Source of the DNA: Myoxocephalus aenaeus
Lineage: Eukaryota; Chordata; Actinopteri; Perciformes; Cottidae
Length of the DNA stretch: 64,000 nt
Direction: 5' to 3'
Assembly (NCBI GenBank): GCA_038501785.1
Contig: JBAMJR010000004.1
Span: forward strand, 496,001 to 560,000
The position numbers were made by a program, and so were the translations under genes. Below are positions 10,009 through 19,312 of this stretch, piece by piece; positions within the stretch are counted from its first letter, which is position 1; each line of letters starts with the position of its first letter. The notes beneath the pieces are model-generated. The model searched no databases. It was given only the letters and a program-made list of their open reading frames with translations, and had not been told where the DNA came from.

Positions 10009-13000
10009 TCAAAAGAACCTCTGCCTGGCAAGAGAAAGTGTGCGTGCTTGCCCCTGATGACCCGCTGAGTCGTGGACGCCATGTAGGACTTGGGCCTTCA
10101 GGGAGTCTGGAACAACAACCTGGTGAATTGTCATGTTCATTTGTCTGTCTTTCTTAACCTTGTACAATATGCCATCTTTTATGGAGAGCTTGGGCCATTG
10201 TCTTAACAGTTTTATCACCGCACGAGACTCGCCAGCACGTTCACGCCTAGAAGGCCTCCTGCGACGCTGGACGTAAAAGAAAGCTCTGCTTAAGACATCA
10301 TCCTGCTCTTGCAGATTAACCAGTTCACTCCTTGGTAGCGAATCAATCTGGTTGACATCAGCAAGCTGGAGGCTAGCTGGTCCTGTGCCTCTCACTTGAC
10401 TGACACCTCCAGAGGCATGTGCATCCAACACAGCCGAGACATCTTGTGAAGAGAGGGACCCCTGTGGAGGAGGTGGAGTGACAGTAGCTCCCTCCTCGGA
10501 CTGATCAACAATCAACTGGCAGTTAGTAGTACATCTGAATGCATCTTGTACTGTCCTATCCACCATTCCATTTACATGGTTCAGTAAAAAGGCATACGGT
10601 TCAGTTACAAGACGGTGGCCTATGCATGACTGGACAAATGGCTCCCTACTCACCACATTTTTTGGGCCAGGGACATAGTTCAGGTCAAAACTGTATGCTG
10701 CAAGCTTTGAAACCCATCTTTGTTCACATGCATCTAATCTAGGCTTAGTCAAGATGTATGTCAATGGATTATTATCCGTCCAGACTGAGAAACATCGCCC
10801 TTTCAGCCAATGGCTAAATTTGTCGCAGACCGCCCATTTGAGAGCAAGAAACTCCAGCCGATGTGCTGGATAGTTCAGCTGGGAGTGTGACAGTGTCTTG
10901 CTGGCAAACGCCACTGGTCGAGCAATCTTTCCATCAGGAGGCAACTGTGAGAGTACAGCTCCTAGGCCATCAAAGGAGGCATCAACAGAGAGGATGAATG
11001 GTGCATTACAATCTGGATGGGCCAACGTGACACTGTGCACAAGCTCATGTTTCAAAGTTCTGAATGCTTCTCTGCACTCATCAGTCCAGTCTGTCAGGGA
11101 CAGTTTAACATGGCTTTTTTTGAATATTGGTTTATGGCCTCTCCCTCCTTTGTGTGGTGTGGCAGGCTCAGCCACAAGGTTGAACAGTGGCTTAGCTTTA
11201 GCTGAACATCCCTCAATAAAATGATGGTAGTAGAGAACCATTCCCAAGAAAGATCTGATTTTCTTAGCACACGGTGTTTTCCCATCAGACTCCATCAGGT
11301 CAGCTTCCTGCACATCATTTATAGCCTGCACTTTACTCGGATCTGTCCTAACACCATCTCCACATATGATGTGTCCCAGAAACTTGACAGACCGGCGAAG
11401 GAAGTGGCACTTCTTAGGTGAGAGCTTCAAGTTGTTAGTAGCAAGGCGTGAGAAAACCATCTGCAGACGCTCAAGAGCAACCTGCTCTGATGGAGCAAAC
11501 ACCATAAGGTCATCCAGGTAGCATAACAGGCTTGTGAAGTTTTCATCGCCAAAGATGGACATCATCATTCGCATGAAAGTGGCAGGACTGTTTGTCAGGC
11601 CCTGGGGCATTCTGTTATACTCATGGAGACCGAATGGGGAGGAAAACGCAGTGTATTTCTTGTCGTCCTCGTGCATTCTGACATTGTAGAACCCTGATGT
11701 GAGGTCCATTGTGGAGAAGAACACATTGCCACCAAGTGCAGCAAGGGAGTCTGTCTGATGAGGCAACGGATGTGCATCCTTCACTGTTCTGGCATTCAAC
11801 CACCTGAAGTCATTGCAGATGCGAAGATCACCAGTCGGCTTGACAACTAGGACGAGGGGAGATGCATACTCGCTCTGAGATTTACGAATTATCCCCAATT
11901 CCTCCATCTCATTCAGAGCTGTACGAAGCTTGTCGTAATGGCACGGTGGGACCCGTCTGTATGGAAGTCTGAAAGGCTTGTCATCCACTAAGCGGATTCT
12001 GTGGACAAAATCTGCCGCCTCCCCACAGTCCATTTTGTGTCTTGAAAACGTCGACTCATACTGCTCGATGAGCCGCAGCAGCTTATCCTTCCACTCAAGT
12101 GAAACTTCACAAGAAGAGAGGTCCACATCCTGCAGGCCCATGTCACTCAGGGTGTGCAATATCTCCTCTTCCGACCTTGGTGAAGGTGGTGAGCTCTGTG
12201 TGTATTGCGCATTGGATTGGATGCGATCTGGTTCAGGTAAGTCCTGCACAGAAAGACAGGGGGACACATCTGCAACCTTTGCATTTCTTTTAATGGTGAG
12301 AGGCTTGTCTGTAGGATTTACTATTTTGACTGGAACCCAGCCATCTCCCCATAAGGAAGTAACAACTCTCCCCACCAAAATTTGTGCAGGCCTGGCCTTG
12401 GACTGAGTGGGTTCGATGAGGACCGTATTCCCCACTCCAGAGATGTCAGATGCAGGCAGTTTAGCCCACACTAAATGTTCAGACATCGGCTGTAGAGTGA
12501 CACATCTTTTGAGTTTAGCCGTGCCGATTCTGTTTGGCATTGCACCGCTTTCCCATCCCTCTGAGTAGGACAGCAGGGATGCTAAATAGGGCAACTCATT
12601 ATTTGGCGCACTGTTCGCTGGAGATGTGATGTTTTGCCCACTAACAGTCTCTTTCATCTGTGGTATGAGCCACTTGATGGCGTTGCTGCCGAGAATCATT
12701 TCATCAGTTTGGCCTGGCACAACTAGAACAGGAATTATCACCTTGTAGCCATAAACTGATGCAGTGAGGTCATACATGGCAGAAGGTGTGACAAGGTGAC
12801 CTCCACAGCCAACAATGACAAAGTCCTCAGCTGATTTCTTCTCAATGTTAGGGATGGACTGTGAAAGTTTTGAGGCAGACGTCTCACTTATAGTGCATGC
12901 CATAGATCCACTGTCTACTAATGCTCTGAGGACATGCCCGCCATCAGTAGTCACATCTGTGTAGAATAGACTGTCAGTCTTTGAAAGTCTCTGCAAGCCT

Positions 13001-13218
13001 TGCACAATCAATGTTTTTTGTGACGGCACTATGCTTCTGTAGTTGTCATACAATGTTTCATAATCATCAATGTCTGTCAAATCCGAAGTAGGAGGCTCAC
13101 TTACTCGATCTGCGCTCTCCTCCCCTGCGCGCAGATCATTCAGTTTCCCTGCTGACCATAGGAAGAACGACGTCTTCCCTCTGGGCAGTTGCGTCTTGGA
13201 TGGCCAGGTGAGTGACAC
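10009..13218 (-). pseudogene. Gypsy pol: protease, reverse transcriptase, RNase H
   Basis: A single 1069-codon minus-strand frame. The protease site is ALVDSGSMACTIS (residues about 99-111). RT includes DLRICNDFRWLNA (about 464-476), FSTMDLTSGFYNV and the catalytic CYLDDLMVF (YLDD at about 567-570). RNase H runs about 743-860, with ILSVDASFDGLGAVL and SVWTDNNPL. The end of RNase H reads GPKNVVSREPF, whereas the family normally has an N-x-x-A-D-A-L-S-R form here; about four residues, including the last catalytic Asp, seem to be missing. The C-terminal part holds the HH half of the integrase zinc finger (GVHDSAGHQGQ). The frame ends at a TGA at 10006-10008 that replaces an expected Trp. Marked as pseudogene because of this truncation and the downstream breaks. 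Confidence 0.9.
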
Positions 13219-14208
13219 AGGAAACAGAGCCTGTTCTCTCGACAGTGTGTGAGGGCAGAGTGAGAGCCGTCTTTACATATGGAACATGGCGTCTCATTTA
13301 ATCCCTCAACTCTTGGAAGCCTGTTGTTGGAATATGGCTTTTTGTTGGCTTGAGTATGACCTGGGCCCTGGAGCAACACTTTTTCTAGCATTCCAATTAA
13401 CCTCTCCAGAGTAGAGGTCTCTTGACTCACAGCCCTTTTCTGTTCGGGGATGTCTGAAACTAAAGTAGCATTAGCGCTAACCTCAACTTTATTCATGTTG
13501 AGTCTGCTGCCCCCCACTGTAGAAGATCTGATTCCCTTCTCCAGATGGTATTCATCCAAGACTTCCTGAACTTCACGAGCTGACCATTTATCCATTGTCT
13601 TGGACCTAAAGGTAAGAGCTAGATCTTTACTGGGGCAGTGTCTGATGAACATCCGTGTGACTTCAACACTGGGGTTGTCAAACATTTTACCCTGCTCTTC
13701 AAGACCACTTGCAGCAACATCAGCAGCTCGGTTCAGTCAAAGCCAATACTCATATGGATCCTCCTGTTCCTTTGGCGTGGTGGAATAAAAGTCAGCCAGA
13801 GGCACAGAGGAGCAATAGCTCGTACTGAAATGTCTGCGCAGGAGTCCATAGATGGCCTGTGGGTTATGCTGGACATCAACATCACCGTTTCTTATTCCAA
13901 ATCTCACAACGTCCTTTGCTCTGCCTCTCAGGTGGATGAGAATTTCCTCGGCCTGATTCTCGAGCTGAATGCCACTCTTTCTGATGTAATTTCTCATTGA
14001 TTCCTCCCATTCATCAACAGCCAGTGTATCCGAACTCTCTCCTCGGAATGCAGGTGGGTCCTTGACTCCTCTCTGAGTTACTAGCTGGACTTGGGAGAGA
14101 TCCAGTGTGCGGCTGGTGTCTTTTTTTTTGGCATGTTTCTTCATGAGTTGTATGCACAGAAGATGTAGGGCTTGATGTGTTGAGGCGTGACATAATGCTA
14201 TCAGCTAG
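13140..14208 (-). pseudogene. Gypsy gag, main part with CCHC knuckle
   Basis: Frames 13737-14144 and 13140-13685 lie in one register separated by an in-frame TGA at 13734-13736. The upper part resembles a retroviral-like capsid (DPPAFRGES, VDEWEESMRNYIRKSG). The lower part has basic sequence and the knuckle CFLCHSPGHPRRNC. Between 14144 and 14208 the reading frame changes within a run of A, then meets the LINE tail. The 3' end overlaps the start of pol by about 80 bp in another frame. Confidence 0.8.
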
Positions 14209-15813
14209 CTGATTACATTACATTACATTACATGTCATTTAGCTGACGCTTTTATCCAAAGCGACTTACAATAGTGCATTCAATCATGAGTACAAACTCA
14301 GAAAAACAACAATCAATAATCAATAAAGTGCAGTTTCTTCACTAGAGTTAAATTTCGAAAATTACAGAAAATTACAAAGTGCTATAAATAAGAGACAGCA
14401 AGTGCTACTAGAGTGCTAGTACAGTGCTACCTTCCTTATTCAAGGTGTAGTCGAAAGAGATGCGTTTTTAGTTTTCGGCGGAAGATGTAGAGACTTTCTG
14501 CTGTCCTGATGTCAATGGGGAGCTCATTCCACCATTGAGGAGCCAGGACAGCAAACAGTTGTGACTTTGTTGAGTGTTTAGCTCGTAGTGACGGAGCTAC
14601 AAGTCGTTTAGCAGAAGCCGAGCGGAGTGCCCGAGCTGGGGTGTACGGTGTTACCATGTCCTGTATATAGATAGGACCCGATCTGTTCGTGGCACGATAC
14701 GTAAGTACCAATGTTTTGAAGCGGATGCGGGCGACCACCGGTAGCCAGTGGAGTGTGCGGAGGAGCGGGGTAGTGTGGGTGAATTTCGGGAGGTTGAAGA
14801 CCAGTCGAGCTGCTGCATTCTGGATGAGCTGTAAAGGTCGAATGGCGTTAGCGGGTAGACCTGCCAGGAGGGAGTTACAGTAGTCAAGTCGCGAGATGAT
14901 CAGAGCCTGGACCAGAACCTGTGTCGCCTTCTGGGTGAGAAGGGGACGTATCCTCCTGATGTTGTACAACATGTACCTACAGGAACGCGTTGTTGCGGTA
15001 ATGTTGGCAGTCAGGGAGAGTTGACTGTCAAGTGTCACACCGAGGTTCCTGGCAGTCGGGGTCGGGGTCAACACTGAGTTGTTGAAGGTGATAGTCAGGT
15101 CGTGGGTGGGAGAGCCCTTTCCTGGAAGGAAAAGTAGTTCCGTCTTGTCAGGGTTGATTTTCAGGTGGTGCGCGGACATCCACTGAGAGATGTCAGTCAG
15201 ACAGGCAGAGATTCGTGCCGCTACCTGTGTTTCTGACTGGGGAAACGAGAGGATCAGTTGGGTGTCATCAGCGTAGCTATGGTAGGAAAAGCCATGGGCG
15301 CGAATGACAGAGCCGAGAGAGTTGGTGTACAGAGAAAAGAGAAGAGGACCCAGGACGGAGCCTTGAGGGACCCCAGTAGTGAGAGGACAAGGCTCAGACA
15401 CAGATCCTCTCCAGGTTACCCGGTAGGTGCGGTCCTTGAGGTAGGACGAGAAGAGGGAGAGCACAGTGCCTGAGATACCCAGGTCCTGGAGGGAAGAAAT
15501 GAGGATCTGATGGTTCACTGTGTCAAAGGCGGCAGAAAGGTCTAGAAGGATAAGGACAGAGGAGAGAGAGGCTGCTCTTGCGGTGTGGAGCTGCTCAGAG
15601 ACAGCAAGGAGGGCAGTCTCTGTTGAGTGGCCTGCCTTGAAACCAGACTGGTGAGGGTCCAGAAGGTTGTTCTGGTGGAGAAAGGAGGAGACTTGGTTAA
15701 AGATAGCTCGCTCCAGAGTTTTGGAAAGAAAGGGAAGGAGAGAGACCGGTCTGTAGTTGTTGACTTCCGACGGGTTGAGATGCCCTATCTGCTGCACAAT
15801 AGTGCTCATTTGG
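14209..15813 (-). mobile_element. 5'-truncated L2/CR1-group LINE inserted in Gypsy gag
   Basis: The minus-strand sequence encodes a non-LTR reverse transcriptase with NNYRPVSLLPFLSKTLE, the fingers motif SGFKAGHSTETALL, LLDLSAAFDTVNH, GVPQGSVLGPLLF and the catalytic YADDTQL. It continues to the typical C-terminal end RRKLKTHLFRLHL at 14436. The endonuclease domain is missing, as expected of a 5'-truncated copy. The 3' end has the tail common to many fish elements (AAGCGACTTACAA on the plus strand) and a short ATTAC repeat. It is flanked by TCAGCTAG at 14201-14208 and 15814-15821, a target duplication within gag. The 20-25 bp at its 5' end may be filler. Confidence 0.88.
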
Positions 15814-16079
15814 TCAGCTAGTCTCACTTCATCAAGAGGAGGGTCTGGAACTGATGTACTAGCGCCCCGTGGTGGATGTAACTCAACTATAGGCTGACTC
15901 TGAGGTGTCACTACTTCCCTAACTCTGAAAGGACTGTGCACCGAATCCCCACCAAAAGCTGTTCTATCCCCCACCTGATGGTCACTTAGTGAAAATGGAA
16001 CAGGTGTGACACGCAGTCCCCTACCCCTGCTAACACTGAGAGGAGTCATATCGGAGGTATTACATTTGTTAAGACTCAT
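14436..16079 (-). pseudogene. chimeric open frame: Gypsy gag N-terminus fused to LINE RT
   Basis: A 547-codon frame begins with ATG at 16079, reads about 86 codons of Gypsy gag leader (MSLNKCNTSDMTPLSV at the start), crosses the LINE junction near 15813 in frame, and then reads the LINE reverse transcriptase through to its natural stop. It is a by-product of the insertion. The gag part is low-complexity and Ser/Pro/Arg-rich. The frame being open over 1.6 kb suggests that the LINE insertion is fairly recent. There is no evidence that the fusion is expressed; the adjoining LTR would be the only obvious promoter. Confidence 0.8.
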
Positions 16080-16232
16080 ACTTATACATATAACAAAATA
16101 CCCACTCAGACTCAGTCACATACAGTCTCAAGAGAATATGGCTGTTAGCTAAATAAACCTGACAGTCAGAAGAATCGCAGCTCCAAAACGATGATGTGGC
16201 GAGAAGACATCTGCCCGGTCCGGCGTAGTCAT

Positions 16233-16250
16233 GGACGGGTCACGGCACCA
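16233..16250 (-). other. Gypsy primer-binding site, tRNA-His type
   Basis: On the minus strand, one base after the 5' LTR end, the sequence starts TGGTGCCGTGAC. This is complementary to the CCA-tailed 3' end of vertebrate tRNA-His for the first 12 bases, after which it differs by a transition. Confidence 0.75.
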
Positions 16251-16251
16251 A

Positions 16252-16770
16252 TGTAACCTCTGGGAGATGTCTCCTGATCAAATGAATATCCTGGAGCTGG
16301 GCAGTCTTGTGGCAACAGCAGGTTTATTATGTCTCTGCATTCATGACAGAAAAGGACACATATAACGGTCAGCTTCTGTGGACAGCGCATGCTCTGTCTA
16401 GAAAGACGGCATCATGTTAGTGTTAGCTAGCTACTCTGGTGACATTCTTACTGGCAAATAAAACACATAAAAAACGTAAAATAAATAAATAGTTAACTTA
16501 ATAAAAAACAAGGCAAATATACTCCCAGACAATAACTTTACAAACCAATAAAGCCAGCTCAACTCTTAGATCATTTTACAATTAGTTAACACTATCTTTT
16601 CCACAGACATACATAGACACGTTACCTTCTAAAGGAATCCTCCGTTACACTGAGGATTTCCCAGAGTCCTTTGCGTCTAATATTAGGCGCAGGTACACAT
16701 TTGGAACAGCAGGTGGCATAGGTTTCCCATTTTAGCTGGATTTAACATGAACCTATTCAACTATGTTACA
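16252..16770 (-). repeat. Gypsy 5' LTR, complete (519 bp)
   Basis: The LTR is bounded by TGTAAC at both ends (reading TGTAACCTC on the left and the complement TGTAACATAG on the right). It is followed on its 3' side by the primer site. Its right part matches the 7862-8165 copy. Confidence 0.88.
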
Positions 16771-17904
16771 CTTGCACGTGTGCAATTATGTTTAAATCAC
16801 ACAATGTTATCCTTACTGATAATATTTTCTGTTTTAGAGTTTGTGAGAAGCATTTTGGTGTTGAAGCTGGACGAGTAACTCATCATTTGAAACGAATGAT
16901 CATACATTTGAACTAATCATAGAATGTGTCAAATCTGAACCTGCAAAAACTATTGCTGTCAAATAAATGTAATAAATGTAGTAAAAAGGTTTACTATTTA
17001 CCTTTGTAATGTAGTGGAGTAAAAGTAGAAGAAGGCATGAAATACTCAAACAAAAATACAAATACTTTAAAGCTGTGTGTGTACTTGAGTAAATGTACAT
17101 GTATCTCCATGTTTGCAGAGTGCAAATCATTGTAATAATAAAAACTAAAAAGGCACCCCTTTATTAAAAAAGGGAGAGAGAATATGTTTAGTGTTGTGCA
17201 GCGCCCCCGTGTGGGTAAGCGAGGTAAATGTTATTCTCCTCCAGGGCGCAAAGCCGTTTGCCATATGCTGACGGAAATCCTACCGTAACATTGGAAATAA
17301 CGGCACACTGGACATGTGCTACTTGAGTTGCCACATTATATGTTTCTATGTAGCTGAAACGCTATCAATCAAACTCGTTTGATTTAGTTTCGCCCTAAGC
17401 GGCGGAACATTTGGAGGCAGCAATTCCATTTTCTTTCCAAAGAGAGTAAAAGGAGGGAGGAAAAAAAAGAAAATAAGGCTCCATGTTTTCCCCAAACTCT
17501 CAATAGTTTTTTGTGTTGCTTTTGCACAATGTGACACTTGAGCAACAAGAAACAATTCGCAAACGGTGTGACTTCTTCAAAGGGTCCCGTTGTGTCCAGC
17601 CAGCTGAGGCGGGTCCGCCCCAGCCCCCCTTTGGGGAGGGGACGTCCGACTGGACACCAGTTGTGTTGCGTTGTCATGTTTCACAAAGAGTGCAAACGCT
17701 CCGAGACCGTCCGGGACTCTATCGTTTCATGGATGCACCCAAAAGTCTTGTTTCCTCCTTCTACCAACTTTGCAAGGCAATTCCTTCATGTGTGTGTGTG
17801 TGCGTTTTTTCTTTCTTTTTTTTGTGTGATACTCATCATATTTTCTATGGGCGAGCATCTTCTTTTGTAGCGTTTTTTTTTTTTGGGTGCAAAATCGTTT
17901 GAAG
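16771..17904 (+). promoter_or_regulatory. upstream region and probable 5' UTR of the sh3pxd2a-like gene
   Basis: The stretch between the Gypsy LTR and the first coding exon holds no gene that I can support. It contains a GC-rich patch at about 17605-17650 with Sp1-like CCGCCCC and a CCCCCCTTTGGGGAGGGG stretch, which is in the expected position for a promoter or 5' UTR. No TATA box stands out. The transcription start cannot be placed from sequence alone. Confidence 0.4.
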
Positions 17905-17976
17905 ATGCAGCTCCGAAACGTCCTTGACGTAAACGTTGTGGACGTGCAGAAGAGGAGGAACCCGTCCAAACACTAT
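17905..17976 (+). CDS. sh3pxd2a: SH3PXD2A-like (Tks5) exon 1, start of PX domain
   Basis: Exon 1 codes for 24 residues from ATG at 17905, ending VVDVQKRRNPSKHY, followed by the donor GTGAGT. In the family the first coding exon is also 24 residues and ends in the same KRRNPSKHY sequence, which supports both the start and the donor. SH3PXD2A/Tks5 is a scaffold of podosomes and invadopodia. Its N-terminal PX domain binds 3-phosphoinositides and its SH3 domains recruit partners such as ADAM proteases and N-WASP; it is a Src substrate. The first 10 residues (MQLRNVLDVN) differ from the mammalian protein. RNPSKHY, INVT and FPIEGG in exons 1-3 favour the 2A paralogue over 2B. The exon ends in phase 0. 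Intron 1 is 14.8 kb and contains the antisense b3gnt3-like gene. Confidence 0.88.
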
Positions 17977-18375
17977 GTGAGTTGTCCCTTCTTTCGGTCT
18001 GCGTCTGTGACGTCTGCTGTCAACTTCACGAGCTCCAAATTGTAAATGTCTTAAAAAAGTTCAGCAGCTCTGCGGATAACAATGTCCCCTGTGGTTCCAC
18101 AAAGCCCCGACTTAAACGTCCGAACAACAGCTGGCATACTTTGAACTGTTGAACAGACATCCAAAGGTGTCCGGAGGATAAAAGCGCCATGACTTTGTGT
18201 CCACCATGAGGAGCGTTTGAGTCAAATGTAGATGCGTGATGTTTGACGTGGTGCCTGACTTTTCATCTTGCTTTGCCATCGACAGGTCAACAGTTCAACT
18301 TGTATAATGTTTTGGTTGATGTTGCTTTAATGACACAACGCTTGCAAAACTACCGACGTCATGGTCAGCCTCGGC

Positions 18376-18397
18376 TGTGTGTGTGTGTGTGTGTGTT
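18376..18397. repeat. (TG)n microsatellite
   Basis: A run of about ten TG dinucleotides. Confidence 0.9.
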
Positions 18398-18894
18398 GTA
18401 GTCAACATTAGCATGCTAACAACATTTAACAGTTAGCGTGGTCACTGTGAGCATGTTAGCATTCTGACATGAGCCTCACAGAGCTGCTAGAGCCTGCACA
18501 GCTGTGCACTTTCAATAGTATTCCCATGTACTCGTCCCCTTTGCAGTCTAAAGTATTGTCAGCGTGATGCAACCTTTTTTGTCAATAGTTTTTTTTTTAT
18601 TATTAAAGAGAAGCTATTATTTATCAATAGTCTGGACACTCTTTACACTGTCAGTGAATCGAACTGGATTCACATTTGAATACCTTATCATAAAGTGAGG
18701 ATACATTTTAATAGTTTATCATATGGTGAGGATACATTTTAATACCTCATCATATAGTAAGGATACATTTTAATACCTAATCATATAGTCTGGGGATACA
18801 TTTCAATAACGTATCATATAGTGAGGATACATTTTCGTAACGTTTATCTGTGAAACTGACTAAACAAGAGGGAATGTATTCAAACCGAAATCTC

Positions 18895-18895
18895 T

Positions 18896-18948
<53 letters not shown>

Positions 18949-18952
18949 GACA
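18895..18952. repeat. (TC)n(AC)n(GACA)n compound microsatellite
   Basis: A short TC run passes directly into about 17 AC units and then three GACA units. Confidence 0.92.
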
Positions 18953-19212
18953 GGTATAATTTTCAGACAATGGCACCACAGTAGACAGGGAACTACTGGT
19001 ACTCTAACTCAAATGAATGCACAGAAAGCAGGCTCCACGGTGAAACCATGATTTTATTTTTTCCAATGCTATTTTTTCTAATGCTATTTCATTTCTGTTG
19101 GAGTTTGGATTATGTGCTACGGTCATGATACAGTTACTGTACAGCTGTAATGACAACACTAACACACCATCAAGTTGACAACAGTTATGTAGATATGTCA
19201 TACACAAAACAT

Positions 19213-19312
19213 GGTTTTGGGGTCATTCAAATATTTATAGAGATAAACAGCCACAAGTAAAGTTCCCAACAGCAAGACAATTGTTGCTTTGTCTTTTGTC
19301 TTTCTTGATGCA
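19213..19312 (-). pseudogene. b3gnt3-like remnant: membrane-anchor part of exon only
   Basis: On the minus strand this stretch reads VLLLGTLLVAVYLYKYLNDPKT, aligned with the start of the intact exon at 25449-25549, including the splice acceptor (CATTGCAG before the exon). It then jumps at 19213 straight to sequence that lies downstream of the intact gene near 24196. About 1.25 kb, covering the whole lumenal catalytic domain, is therefore deleted. Only the cytoplasmic tail and signal anchor remain. The copy cannot encode an enzyme. Confidence 0.85.

Larger units (their letters stand above)
7862..16770 (-). mobile_element. Ty3/Gypsy LTR retrotransposon, degenerate, with LINE insertion in gag
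   Basis: Minus-strand order is 5' LTR (16252-16770), primer site, gag, protease-RT-RNase H, integrase, C-terminal tail, polypurine tract and 3' LTR remnant (7862-8165). Protease before RT before RNase H before integrase is the Ty3/Gypsy order. Coding is broken by several in-frame stops and frame changes, so the copy cannot be autonomous. A LINE occupies 14209-15813. The left LTR matches the right only over about 304 bp, so the left boundary is uncertain. Confidence 0.88.

Noticed and set aside
11978..12406. 142-codon plus-strand open frame
   Set aside because: It is antisense to the Gypsy protease-RT linker, with no domain or splice signal of its own.
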